Assembly (NCBI GenBank): GCA_000818945.1
Contig: KN805426.1
Span: forward strand, 62,001-126,000
Length of the DNA stretch: 64,000 nucleotides
Direction of reading: 5' to 3'
Origin: Schizochytrium sp. CCTCC M209059
Taxonomy: Eukaryota > Sar > Bigyra > Thraustochytrida > Thraustochytriidae
The first letter of the stretch is position 1, and the number at the start of each line of letters is the position of its first letter. Below, piece by piece: positions 1-9,782 of this stretch. The notes below the pieces were generated by a model that was not told the origin of the DNA, did no database searches, and saw nothing but the letters and a program-made list of their open reading frames with translations. A program made the position numbers and the translations under genes.

Positions 1-77
1 CCTTTGTAGTCTTTATTTTCGTCTTTCGTCTTGCCGGCGAGAAGCGTCGACGATCGCTGCCGAGCGCGCCTACCAAC

Positions 78-904
78 ATGGACTTTTCCTCTGACGACGA
101 GGAGGCCATCTCGCCTTCTGTCTCGCACATGCGTCTTTGATTTTGTGTTTTTTGGGCGGGAAAGCTTCTTTCATCCAATCCCCTCACCTTATCCCTCCAC
201 AAGTCCACCAAGTATACTGGTAGCCATGGCCCACATTAAGCACCTGTTTCACGCCATCATCGTCTGCAAGTGGCATGCCGACGAATGTAGTAGAAACTTG
301 CTGTCTGGCAATTCCGCTCAACCAAAAATGTGTTTATTTTTCATTTACTTTACCTCGTGTAGCCTATCGAGCCTAGGCCCGCATATACCACTTCCATTTT
401 CCCTCATCACGACCATCATTTTTCTACAACACACACCGCATGCGAACTGACTGAGGAAAATCGGATTCGAGTTGTCTTGACGAGGCGTCCGTCACCCGCC
501 ACTTTCCGGACCTCCAGGCCTCCGGCGCGCCCCGCTCCTGGTCGCGTGGCCGGTCTCTCGCGCTCGGGACATCCTTGTCGCCCCGGGAAGTTCCGGGGGT
601 CACAGCGTCGTCGCCTGCAAAGCCGCGGTTACCCGCGCCGACTCCAGACCAAGCGCGCCAAGCGTTTCCCGCCAAGCGCCTCTCACCAAGTGCGCTCCGC
701 GCGGCGCTAAAGAACGCGTGCCAGCCATTCCGAGCAGCTCCGTCACGGTCCCGGCGCGGAACTCCAGAGGTGCGACAAGCGGCGCGGAGTTGCCTTTCTT
801 CCTTTCTGAACAAGGTTCGTGCGACACGTTGCGAACATCATCGCAAGCGTCGGAGCCCCCGCGGATCTGAACTTTACAAAAAGAGGGAGAGCAAAAAGGA
901 ATAG
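78..904 (+). CDS. possible two-exon gene, function unknown
   Basis: An ATG in strong context (CAACATGG) at 78 opens a short acidic frame starting MDFSSDDEEAISPSVS that stops at 138-140. A second frame is open from 455 to a stop at 902-904. It has GC-rich third positions and protein-like composition (for example LSPSALRAALKNACQPF) but no ATG, so it would need an upstream exon. A phase-compatible join exists: donor after 132, acceptor AG at 454-455, intron of about 323 nt. The donor GTCTTT is poor compared with the GTACGT of the clear intron at 6352-6462. The opposite strand is also open over 424-813, as often happens in GC-rich DNA. I recognise no domain. Alternatives are an unspliced 20-codon ORF or noncoding DNA. 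Confidence 0.25.
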
Positions 905-1812
905 CGCGAAAGAGCACGAACAGCGGGATCAAGTTGACTCCATTCAACGCCAGCAACTTCATAGCAGGAAAACAAACAAAGAAACAACAACGCTCAAAGT
1001 TTGAAGAGGTTCGGGAAGCGAAAAAACGGATTTCTGCTGTCCATGTACGTATTCTCAAATACAGTCCTTCTAGTTTAGGCTACTTTCTTTGCTCTGACCT
1101 TGGGCTACGCCCAGGAGAATTGAAAGAAAAAGCTCCGTAAAGGCCGCCATCGCGCGGACTTTTTGGCTGGCTGGCGTGGATGGCATCACAGCGAGTCGAG
1201 TCGAGTCGAGTCGCGTCGCGTTGCGGCGCGTCGCGTAGCGTTGAGATCAGGCTGCGAGCGAGACGGCCTGCAAGCCGGGAAGAATTCGCGCTAGGGGACA
1301 TGGCCGAATGCCACGCGCCGGCACTGACGCCGCGTGTGGCCACAGGGACTCAACGCGGGCAGACGTGCAAGACACGTGGCGTGCCACGCTCATCAGTGCA
1401 CTGCCCTTCTCTGCACTGCAGGGGCTACGCTGAGCTAAGTTGAGCCCGGTTTACCGGCTATGCGGTCTCACTGTCAAGGGGACTTGGAAGTAGCCCTCAG
1501 CCGGTCAACGCGGAGCGGAAGAGCCTGCGCAGGCCCGCGGCTTTGTCTTCCCTTTCGCCGCGCACTGTCTTCCCGCGCTCGAGCGAGCGAGCCGGCCCGC
1601 GCCGCGAGCCAGAGAGGAGGGCCTCGTTGCCGGGGACACGACACGGCCTGGTTGCAGCCCCGCCGGACACTGAGTTTGTAAGTGGGAGTGAACTAGAGCC
1701 GGAAAAGAAGAAGAGAGAGACTCGTTTGCGTTGCGAGGGGCGCGACAGCAAAACGTAATCGAGCTGGACTCGACACCTTTTCAACACACATACACATACA
1801 CACCAACGAACG
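905..1812. promoter_or_regulatory. 5' flank of the sulfatase gene
   Basis: No convincing gene. It holds a degenerate pentamer tract of GTCGA/GTCGC units (about 1192-1239) and a TACGTA hexamer near 1045. Just before the sulfatase ATG is a CA-rich stretch (about 1783-1808). ORFs on both strands here are short and of arginine/serine-rich random type. Confidence 0.5.
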
Positions 1813-4023
1813 ATGCAACCCCTTCGTGCAAGTAGGTCTGGGCTTCGCCGGGGCCGTGCGGCTCTCGCGGGCGCGCTCACCGTCATGCTCACATCTCTAC
1901 AGGCTTGCCATGCCGGCAAGCCAAACATTATTCTTTACCTTGCGGATGATTTGGGCATCGGCGAGGTGAACCAGCAGAGCCCGCAATGGGCAGTCTACGA
2001 CGATGTGGACTTTGACTCCACCATTGAGGAGGACAAAATTATTCACACGCCCCAGTTAGAACGTCTTGCGCGCGAGGGCGTGCGCATGACGCGCAGCTAC
2101 ACGAGTAGCCCCGTCTGTGGGCCTGCACGATACGCTCTGCTCACCGGGTCACCAACGGGCACGAGCGAAATGCGTGGAAACAATCTCATTCCAGGCAATG
2201 AATTCCCGCTCCCCGCGGGTCAGGCAACGCTCCCGCGCATGCTCAAGGAACAGGGCTACTGGACGATGGCCGTTGGCAAGTATGGTCTTGGTACAGAGGA
2301 TTCAGTTGGTGCACCGTGGAAACAGGGCTTTGACCAGTTCTACGGCTTTCTTACTCACGCAGAGGCCCATCGCGTTTTCCCGTCGAGCCTGTGGAAGGCC
2401 GACAATGGGGAATATGAGCAGGTGGCATTTACTCAGAACGAGAAAGCCTCAGAGGCAAGGTGCACCTGTGAATATGGATCGAGCGACTGCGAACTTGATC
2501 CTTACACAGGTCTCTTGCAAAACAGCAAAAGATGCGACAACGCGAACATGCTCTTTCGCCATCAAGCAATGGAGTACATTGACACGCACATGGAAATGCG
2601 TCCTGACCAGCCCTTCTTCCTGTACTATGCCTGCATCGCGACGCATAACGGGTTCTATAATCCTACGGGAAGCGCAAAAAGGTTTCAGACGAGCCCCGTT
2701 AGCACATATGGCAGATACACGGACCTTGTAAACCAGGGCATGGCAACAGGACGTGTCGGGCACCTCGCTGCCATCACGCACGAGATGGACGCCAACGTGG
2801 GCGTCTTGCTCGATGCCCTGGAGCGTCACGGCATTCGAGACGACACCATTTTCGTCTTTTCTTCCGATAATGGACCGCATGTGAGCCTTGGCACGGACTC
2901 TTCCTATAGCACGGACACCTTCAAGTCCACCATGAATCTCAAGGGCCACAAACGTGAGATTTATGAAGGCGGAATTCGCGCACCTACGATCATCAGCTGG
3001 CCCAAACATCTCGCCAAGGGCAGCATTTCGCAGGTACCCCACGTACATTACGACCTCGTTCTCACGCTCGCGGGACTCATTGGTCTTGAAGACGATGATG
3101 TGGCGCTTGAGCCTTTTCAGAATCTTGGTGCGGCTTCGTTCCACAACAGCTTGCTTGATGGGAGCGATGCATCTTCGCGATCATGGATGCACACCGAAAT
3201 CTGCACGAGCAACCGAGTCGATAGCAGCAAGGGTTGCGACTTCGCCTTTTTCGACATGCGAAACGGCGATCGCACGCTCAAGCTTGTTCGCGACGCGTAC
3301 ACCTACAAGCTCTTCGATTTGGGCCAGGACCCCAAAGAGGAAGAAGATCTTCGTCTGATCGAGCCAGACACATACGCATCGACTTTGGGATTTTTCTCCA
3401 ATGGAAGGTTTCGCACCAACTACTGCAAGTACAGTAGTCGCGAGTGCCAAGAACCAACGCCTCCTCCCACCTTGGCGCCGACACCATATCCTACGGCACC
3501 CACAACGGCGCCCAACCCTACTCCGGCGCCGACTTTTCTCTTCATTCGGGTGCCTAATAGCGACCCATATGACATTCGTGAAAATTATGCTGCTGAAAAC
3601 CGCCGCTGCGTAGCCTCACCTTCTGCAGTCATCGAAGCAGAAACGCCCAAGGACTGCTTTGATGCCTGCGCGGAAGCGGACGCCTGCAAAGTCTTCGATT
3701 TCGCGCCGAGCACGAACGAATGCAGACTGTTCGCAAACACGTGTAGCGAAACTGATGTCGACGCAAGCGGTATCGAGGTGTACGACTTTGATAGTGTCCT
3801 CACGAGCTTTGCGTCTCCGAAGCGCCGCTGCAAGCTGCGCAAGGGTCTCTTGCGCAGGTTCAAAGCCGAACGCGGCGATTGTCTTCGTGCGTGCGCAGAT
3901 GACGACCGCTGCGCGCACTTTAGTTACCAGACGCAGCGGCGCAAGTGCTTTCTCTTTCGAGTTTGTGCAGAGCAGTCGCGCCGGGGTTTTGAGCTCTACG
4001 CAATGGCGGACCTTCTGCCGTAA
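1813..4023 (+). CDS. secreted sulfatase with two C-terminal PAN/Apple-like modules
   Basis: A 736-residue formylglycine-type sulfatase (arylsulfatase superfamily) expected to hydrolyse sulfate esters outside the cell or in the endomembrane lumen. Seen: an N-terminal basic/hydrophobic signal peptide ending near ACHA (residues 31-34); metal ligands D45-D46 in LADDLG; the CxPxR signature CGPAR (C102, R106), where the Cys would become formylglycine; K156 in GKYGLG; SSDNGPH with D352-N353; and GHKREIYEGG with K380. The usual His of GKWHLG is Gly, a variant also common in other sulfatases. A Pro/Thr linker (about 547-576) leads to two Cys-rich PAN/Apple-like units (about 597-660 and 670-730), which usually bind carbohydrate or protein. 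The start is the first ATG, with A at -3. Its 3' end converges on THOC1. Substrate cannot be read from sequence; sulfated matrix polysaccharide is an inference. Confidence 0.9.
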   Translation: MQPLRASRSGLRRGRAALAGALTVMLTSLQACHAGKPNIILYLADDLGIGEVNQQSPQWAVYDDVDFDSTIEEDKIIHTPQLERLAREGVRMTRSYTSSPVCGPARYALLTGSPTGTSEMRGNNLIPGNEFPLPAGQATLPRMLKEQGYWTMAVGKYGLGTEDSVGAPWKQGFDQFYGFLTHAEAHRVFPSSLWKADNGEYEQVAFTQNEKASEARCTCEYGSSDCELDPYTGLLQNSKRCDNANMLFRHQAMEYIDTHMEMRPDQPFFLYYACIATHNGFYNPTGSAKRFQTSPVSTYGRYTDLVNQGMATGRVGHLAAITHEMDANVGVLLDALERHGIRDDTIFVFSSDNGPHVSLGTDSSYSTDTFKSTMNLKGHKREIYEGGIRAPTIISWPKHLAKGSISQVPHVHYDLVLTLAGLIGLEDDDVALEPFQNLGAASFHNSLLDGSDASSRSWMHTEICTSNRVDSSKGCDFAFFDMRNGDRTLKLVRDAYTYKLFDLGQDPKEEEDLRLIEPDTYASTLGFFSNGRFRTNYCKYSSRECQEPTPPPTLAPTPYPTAPTTAPNPTPAPTFLFIRVPNSDPYDIRENYAAENRRCVASPSAVIEAETPKDCFDACAEADACKVFDFAPSTNECRLFANTCSETDVDASGIEVYDFDSVLTSFASPKRRCKLRKGLLRRFKAERGDCLRACADDDRCAHFSYQTQRRKCFLFRVCAEQSRRGFELYAMADLLP

Positions 4024-4415
4024 AGCTGTTTTATAAAATCAAATTCCTCATGTACTCTAATTATTTTTCTCACTTAAACTTCTTCTTCCTTGTTTTTCAA
4101 CTGCCCTTTGGTTGCCTTTGCTCATCGTGACATTGTTCAAAAGTAACCTGACCCTCAACAGTATACAGAGAATTTTTTTTCAAATTTCACAAGAGCGCGT
4201 CAGCAACTGGAAGGAGAAAATTTCGAGATCAAGAGCATGCTACCTACTAAAAAAGGACACCACTGACGTAAGGCGCACCGTTTTGCAGACACGGGAAAGC
4301 AAATGACGAGCGTGCTCAGGAAACAGCGAGCGGCACGCCCCCCATTGCACACCCTGTAAAACGTCTTGCACTCCGAAATTTCATTTTTACTTTAATAGAC
4401 TCAAAAGTACAAGTT
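4024..4415. other. convergent 3' intergenic region
   Basis: Lies between the sulfatase stop and the THOC1 stop. It is AT-rich compared with the coding DNA. It should hold both 3' UTRs and polyadenylation sites. No gene seen. Confidence 0.5.
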
Positions 4416-6776
4416 TCAAGCGTCCTCGTCCTCGTCCATGGCCTCAGGACCCGTGTCTTCTTTTGACGCGCCTGCACCATCGGTGTCGCGTCCTGTATCT
4501 TCTTCTGCGTCCTGTCCTTTCTCCTCATCTTCATCTTCATTTCCTTCGTCATCGTCATCGCCGTCATCGCCGTCATCATCGTCGTCGTCGTCGTCGTCAT
4601 CATCATCATCTTGTTGTTGTTGCTGCTGCTGCTGCTGATGCTGCTGCTCCTTTGTAGATCCATTCGCGTGATCAGGGTCTTGCGTCTCATCGTTTGTGAC
4701 AGCGGTCGTTTCGTTGTTGCCATCTTCCATGGGATCGCTGACACTTTTTTCGTCATCCTTCTCGGCCGATCCGTCTACGCTCTGCGAATTCTCTGCGTCT
4801 TCGCCATCACCGCCTTGTTCGAGAGCTTGTTTACGCTTGACGAGATGAGTGACGAGATCTTCAAGTTTACCATTTTCGATCTTTTCGAGCGCATCGAGTC
4901 GCGAACGCGCCAAGAGTCGAAATCCACGCCAACAATACGTTGGATCATTCTTGGGGTGGTAGTCCTCCTCGATACAGTTGTCAGGGTCAATTGCGACTTC
5001 CATATCTTGAATAAAATCGTCGGTAGCAGGCGTGGGGTTCGATTCTGAGAGCTTTTCTTCCCACGTGCCAGCGAGACCTGAGCGCCAAAGCTGACGGTTG
5101 GCCTTGACTTTGGATTTGGCGCGTGCGGCGCGCGCTTTCTTGGCACGCTCGCGAGCCTCGTCCTGCTCGTCGAGCGCACTTGTTGTTTCACCCGTGGCGA
5201 AGCGCTCGAAATTGGGGCACTTCGCCTGCTTCCATTTAATCCAGTTTCTTTCGCGACCCAAAACGTGCGAGAGATCGGCCACGAAGCCATCTCCGTCTGG
5301 TGGCGTGTTGCGTAGAAGGTGCTTGACGCGCGCACGCAAGGCGGCAACCCCGCTCGTCTTGTCTTCGAGCTTCTTTTGCAAGGCGACGGGAACACTTGCA
5401 GCTGCCGAACCTTGGCGTATTTGGTCCAGTGAATTGAGCAGCACAGAGAATTGGCAAAGGACGTTTCGCCGGAGCGTTGGGTCGGTGAGCTGGAGACGCA
5501 GTAGCCGGCTACTACTGAGGTACTTTGTAGGAAAGAACCCTCGGGCGCTGCTGCCCTCCTCGCCGACGACGCCTTCGCTTCCCTCTTCTGTTTCCAGTTG
5601 CATCGCTGCGCTGTCTCCATCAGCCGCCGCTGTGTCCATCGTTACGTCTGCGCTCGTCCTTCTGCGTTTGCTTGCACGTACGGCCAAGGCTTCTCGATCG
5701 AGGTCTGCCTGGGAAAAGGGATTCGATTCAAAGGCCGTGAGAACCACATTGGCGACCTCGGCGAAGGTAGTCCATGTTTTGACATCTCGCGCACACCCAC
5801 CGGCGCGGTCAATTCGCGTCATGAAGAAGCGTTGCAGTTCCCAGAAGCGACTGTATAGCGTATAATTCACAGCCTGACGATCGGTGCTTGAGGTTACGAG
5901 TGGATCAGCGTCCGCTGCACGCGAGCTTTCATCAAATGAGGATTCGTCTTCAAATTCCGTCAAGTTGTCTTCGTTGTATGAGCCAAGGAGGTTCACGCCA
6001 CTGCGTTCCGATAGAGGAAAGGCGTAGGCAAGGAACATCATGACGCGACCGCAGAGCACTGTATGGTGCGAGGCTGACAATCTGCGCAGGAGATAGTTTG
6101 CGATGCGTAGCATCGCCATCTTTGCTTTGGTCACCTTTCCAAAGGGCATAATACGTTTGCTCGTGAGCACACGAATTCTCGTCTCGAGCAGATCCCACGC
6201 GGCACCCATTGTCTGCACAGTCACACTCTGGAAGAGATCCTCAAAGAGAAGAAGCGCCAACTCTGGTTTGGCGTAGGCCGAGCCCAAGGAAAGGAGAATC
6301 GCTGCGCTCACGAGGCAATCTGCACCCTCGAGGCCGAGGTCCTGGAGTTCTCTGTTCAGGCAAATGAAATACCCAAGAGGAGGGTTATGGAGCCCGCCGT
6401 TAGATCTTTGCTTTTGTGTTGCACGGCACTCTTGCAACTCTTAACGCTTCCTTTTCACGTACCTTCGAAGAGCCACATTGACTGCCGCTGCAACCTCTTC
6501 GTTCGCCTCGAGCTCCGAAACGCCCGCATCTCGTACGAGCGCGTCCCGCAAGGCGCAGCAGGCCTTGACAAGAGGCGCGATCGCCGAGGGCAAAGTTTCT
6601 GCGGCGTTGTCCTGGGGTGGCGTTGCGCCGGCTTCATTTCCTTGACCAGAGTTCTCTTCCGGTCGAGCAGCGAGCTTTTCCTCGGCCTGTCGCGCCTCAT
6701 GCAGCTCGCGCTGCAGACCGCCGCGGCTCGCTTCGACCGCCGCCACGAGCGCCGCTACGCCATTGTCAAAGTCCAT
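4416..6776 (-). CDS. THOC1: THO complex subunit 1 (THOC1/Hpr1-like), two exons
   Basis: Subunit of the nuclear THO/TREX complex that couples transcription to mRNP packaging and export. I read two exons, 6776-6463 and 6351-4416, joined in phase to give 749 residues. Family hallmarks: LLRRLSASHHTVLCGR and FPLSERSGVNLLGSY (about residues 190-235), a FWELQRFF-type block, NPPDGDGF, RNWIKWKQAKCPNF, and the YCWRGFRLLARSR block near 575-587. Human THOC1 ends in a death domain; here the C terminus is instead a Gln run (about 671-685), an Asp run (about 686-700) and a long acidic tail. The ATG at 6776 has A at -3 and G at +4; the frame upstream continues only with GTG. It lies downstream of DCUN1D on the same strand and converges with the sulfatase gene. 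Confidence 0.9.
4545..4648 (-). repeat. polyQ/polyD trinucleotide tract in THOC1
   Basis: Consecutive CAG, then GAC/GAT triplets on the coding strand encode a Gln run followed directly by an Asp run and mixed acidic residues. It is an in-frame microsatellite likely to vary in length between strains. Confidence 0.85.
6352..6462 (-). other. 111-nt spliceosomal intron in THOC1
   Basis: On the minus strand exon 1 ends CTTCGAAG and is followed by the donor GTACGTGA (from 6462 downward). The acceptor is TTTGCCTGAACAG with AG at 6353-6352, preceded by a pyrimidine-rich stretch. Exon 1 ends with two bases of a codon and exon 2 supplies the third, giving ...NVALRRELQDL.... If retained, the frame stops after seven codons, so unspliced mRNA would be a likely NMD target. 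Minimal introns of this size fit an intron-poor protist. Confidence 0.85.
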
Positions 6777-7269
6777 GCTGCTTCTGCCGCTGCTGTTGAT
6801 CACGTTGCTGCTGCAGGTCTGCGCGCGTCGCTACACTCCGTTGCCTACGCGGCCCCCGCGCAGACTCTCGTCGCGTCGCGTCGCGTCCGCGAGCCGCGCT
6901 CAAAGGCGGCGACGGCGAGCAGCTCTCGGTTTTGCCACATTGTGGTGGCGAGGGCCAAGTAAGGCCAACCAACTTGATACGATGATCAGCATCGGCACGC
7001 CAGAGACATGCGGACCATGGTGGATGGGGAGATAAATCAGAGGGTACGTATCAGCAATGCCACAAGAAAGATGGAGGCCCTAGGCCTAGGCAACGAAAAG
7101 AGGACAACTTTAGATGTACTATACGTATACACAGTGAAACCTAAGTTTTCAAGGCCAACTATCGACGGCTCTCATCGCTGATAATGGCAATGCTCCCAAC
7201 ACGAGAATCGATGCAAAAAATCGCAAAGTCGAGAATAGGCAGCAATGATGGCTATTCTCCAGATGAGGT
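6777..7269. promoter_or_regulatory. THOC1 upstream region / DCUN1D 3' region
   Basis: No gene seen. Near THOC1 it holds CTG/GCTG-rich sequence. At 7120-7129 is a perfect 10-bp palindrome, TATACGTATA. The distal part should carry the DCUN1D 3' UTR. Confidence 0.45.
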
Positions 7270-8373
7270 CTAGGAGCCGTGGTGCGCGCCACGACGCGCA
7301 AGCGCGAAGTCGTCGATTACGACCGGCCAAGCGCCAGTCTCCGGGTCAAACGTCTCGAGAAACGCAGGGCCTCGCTGCTTGTACATTTGCACAAACTGCA
7401 AGGTCTGCATCCAGAGATCACGTGGTATACCTCGAAGAGAGTCGACAGACCCAAGATAGCGAAGGAAATCCGGAAGAATGGCTGACTGGAAGCGTACGAG
7501 GACAAGGGGCCACAGCGCGAGAGCCATGTCCTTGCTCAAGCAGCGCTGGCCAGGCTCGCAAGCCCAGGCGTAGGTAAAACGATAGATTCCTAGGAAATCT
7601 GGGTTCTGCGGATCAAGCATCGCGCGGAGCGCTTCGAGCTTGCCTGTGACGCGAATTTCCTCCAGTGACCTAACTTGGAGGGCCTCGAGACCCGAAAGGA
7701 ACTCTATTCGAGTAAACACACCCAGCTCCTGTGCGCGCATGACCCAAGATAGAACGATCATAACGGGATCTTCGGGCTGTACGCCGAGCTCATGACAGAG
7801 CCGCAGCATGCCCTCAGGTCCGATGCGGCCCGTGTCTGGATCTACAAAGGCGGCAAAGGCGGCCTCCCTGGCCTCATCAGCGCTGCAGAGCCCTCCGCTT
7901 TGACGTCGACGTTTTCTGCTTCCCAACGCGTGCGGCGCAAAGTTCTCGGCGCCGTTCGGTCTGCCCGGAAGCGCTTCCTGCAGCAACGAATGCTGTTGCA
8001 GTTGCTGGAATTGTTGCTGTTGCTGCTCTTGGTAAACGTGGACCCCCTGAAGCGGTTGTAGTTGCAGCGCGTCGGAGGTCTCGGCTGCAGCGCGGTTCCT
8101 CTTCGTGGGAACGAAGGCCGGCTGGGCGAAGCGCGACCCACTCCTACCGCCGCCGCCGCCGCCGCCGCGGCCGCCGCCGCGCGCCACGCCAGTCCCCTGC
8201 GCAGCCACGAAGCTGCGCGCGAGTGCGGAGAGCTCCTCCTGGGCCATGGTCCCCGGCTGCTGCGCGCCGCACTGCTCCAGCAGACGTCGCAGCTGGCCCG
8301 CGGTCGGCCGCGTCTGCAGGCCCAGGTTCCGCAGCGCCTCGCGCAGGTCGGCGATGCTGCTCTCGCTCGCCAT
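7270..8373 (-). CDS. DCN1-like cullin neddylation factor (DCUN1D family)
   Basis: Scaffold-type E3 that stimulates NEDD8 transfer to cullins, acting with RBX1 and the NEDD8 E2. The potentiating-neddylation (PONY) domain spans about residues 161-365 of 367. It shows FVDPDTGRIGPEGMLRLCHEL, EDPVMIVLSWVMRA, FTRIEFLSGLEAL, FLGIYRFTYAWACEPGQR, ALALWPLVL and the terminal GAWPVVIDDF that forms much of the cullin-binding patch. The N terminus has no obvious UBA domain. Instead residues about 7-34 read like a SAP-type helix pair (LREALRNLGLQTRPTAGQLRRLL), followed by Gly- and Gln-rich low complexity. The start at 8373 (MASESS, G at -3 and +4) is preferred; another in-frame ATG at 8481 would add 36 residues in weaker context. 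Divergent from SNRPE. Confidence 0.88.
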   Translation of the reverse strand: MASESSIADLREALRNLGLQTRPTAGQLRRLLEQCGAQQPGTMAQEELSALARSFVAAQGTGVARGGGRGGGGGGGRSGSRFAQPAFVPTKRNRAAAETSDALQLQPLQGVHVYQEQQQQQFQQLQQHSLLQEALPGRPNGAENFAPHALGSRKRRRQSGGLCSADEAREAAFAAFVDPDTGRIGPEGMLRLCHELGVQPEDPVMIVLSWVMRAQELGVFTRIEFLSGLEALQVRSLEEIRVTGKLEALRAMLDPQNPDFLGIYRFTYAWACEPGQRCLSKDMALALWPLVLVRFQSAILPDFLRYLGSVDSLRGIPRDLWMQTLQFVQMYKQRGPAFLETFDPETGAWPVVIDDFALARRGAHHGS

Positions 8374-8505
8374 TGCTCGCGTCTTCGGGGTCTGCTTGAT
8401 CGAGCTTGCAGTGTCGTGTCCTGCCTGCACTGCCGCCTCGGAACCCACCTCGCTCTCTCTCTCTCCTTTAGCAGAACACATGCGGCGCAACCTGCGACAT
8501 CCCGA

Positions 8506-8531
8506 GCCGAGTCGAGTCGAGTCGAGTCGAG
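8506..8531. repeat. GAGTC pentanucleotide tract
   Basis: About five GAGTC/GAGCC units 133 bp upstream of the DCUN1D start. A related degenerate GTCGA tract lies at about 1192-1239, upstream of the sulfatase gene. Confidence 0.8.
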
Positions 8532-8639
8532 TTGGGGCGAGTCCGTCTTCTGCACGAGAGCTCGACGTCCTCGGAGAGCGGTCCTTGCTTTGCCTCGCTC
8601 GTTCCTGCGAAGTCCCGCGCGCGGCTTATTAAATATAAT

Positions 8640-8647
8640 TGACGTCA
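8640..8647. promoter_or_regulatory. TGACGTCA (CRE-type) palindrome
   Basis: Perfect 8-bp match to the bZIP/CREB-family consensus, about 270 bp upstream of the DCUN1D start and next to an AT-rich block (TTATTAAATATAATT). Function is inferred from the motif only. Confidence 0.3.
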
Positions 8648-9405
8648 GGAAGCTGGGGCGTAAAGTTTAGGCCGGGATGCGCCTGCATCGCAGAAAGAAG
8701 CACGACAGCAGGCTTGAATGCATTGCCTTTGCTCTCCAAAAGTCTCATGCCTTTTGCTGCAGGATGCTTCCCCAAAATGAAAGGCTTTTGCTTAAAGAAT
8801 GCATGACTTGCTCGTGCACGAAAACCATTTCCATCGTCGCTTGCGCGATGCCACTCATTCCGTCGTGGCCTGCATTTTTTGCTTGAGAGAATGTTGACCT
8901 TGTTAGCACGATACAAGTCAAAAAAAGGAGATGACTGTTAATGCGTCGCCAGGTCTGTCTGCATCGAACGATGAGTTGGCAATTTTCGACGGCCATGTGG
9001 ATGTTGATCCATCAAGCAAGCAGTCATTGAATCCCTAGCTAGTATCTTTGCTTCATCTGCCAAAAGAAAAAGTGACACCGCTTGGCAACAGGCCTTCGCG
9101 CGAACTACGTAGTGCAACAATTGGCTTGCTTCTATGACCCACTCCTCTCTGCCACGGCCACCGTGCAATACACATTCAGGTTTACTAGAAGAGCAAAGAG
9201 CAACGAATGTATACAATAAAGACAACATGATCCGCCGGTGGCAGAGCTCCAACAAATCGATCATCGCGATTTATCAACCAACGCCAGTCAGCACGCGCGC
9301 GTGCGTGCGTGCGTGCGTGCGTGGGTGCGTGGAGGCTGCGGCGGAGAGCGCGGCGGAAGGGAGAAGAGGAGCGCGACCCGAAGTAGGCTTCTCCGACCCA
9401 GCAAG

Positions 9406-9741
9406 ATGGCGGGGGCTCGCGCGCAAAAGGTCATGACGCAGCCGATCAACCTGATTTTCAGGTTTTTGCAAAACAAGGCACGCGTCCAGGTGTGGCTTTA
9501 CGGCCAGGCGAACATGCGCATCGAAGGCCGTATCGTTGGCTTCGACGAGTTCATGAACCTTGTCCTCGATGAAGCAGAAGAGGTCAATGTCAAGCAAAAA
9601 ACGCGCCGTACCTTGGGACGTATCATGCTCAAGGGCGATAACGTTACCCTCATCATGGGTGTTAGTAAGGGAAAGGCTGCGGCGGGGGCAGCCGCCCCGG
9701 AAGCCGCAGGCTCCACTTCTGCCCCTCCTGCAAGCAATTGA
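9406..9741 (+). CDS. SNRPE: small nuclear ribonucleoprotein E (SmE)
   Basis: Core component of the heptameric Sm ring on U1, U2, U4 and U5 snRNAs. Sm1 is intact: QPINLIFRFLQNKARVQVWL, GQANMRIEGRIVGFDEFMNL and VLDEAEEV. Sm2 follows as LGRIMLKGDNVTLI. The match to animal SmE is close through the whole fold. At 111 residues it is longer than the usual ~92, because of an Ala/Ser/Pro-rich tail of about 25 residues after the Sm2 motif. The ATG at 9406 (AAGATGG, A at -3) fits the family start MAGARAQKVM; upstream in-frame codons contain no ATG before 9238. It converges with the giant gene on the opposite strand. Confidence 0.97.
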   Translation: MAGARAQKVMTQPINLIFRFLQNKARVQVWLYGQANMRIEGRIVGFDEFMNLVLDEAEEVNVKQKTRRTLGRIMLKGDNVTLIMGVSKGKAAAGAAAPEAAGSTSAPPASN

Positions 9742-9782
9742 ATGAAGATTGACGCAAATTTTGTTCAGACCTCGTCTTCAGG

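Larger units (their letters stand above)
8374..9405. promoter_or_regulatory. divergent promoter region DCUN1D / SNRPE
   Basis: About 1 kb with no convincing gene. Contents: a GAGTC pentamer tract (8506-8531), a perfect TGACGTCA palindrome (8640-8647), the 10-bp palindrome ACTACGTAGT (9104-9113), and a GCGT tetramer run (about 9296-9332) just before SNRPE. ORFs here lack good start context and family features. Confidence 0.5.

Noticed and set aside
424..813. 129-codon minus-strand frame opposite the possible spliced gene
   Set aside because: Composition is less protein-like than the plus frame and no ATG or homology supports it.
9238..9405. N-terminal extension of SmE
   Set aside because: The upstream frame has only GTG and would translate the GCGT microsatellite; the ATG at 9406 matches the family start.
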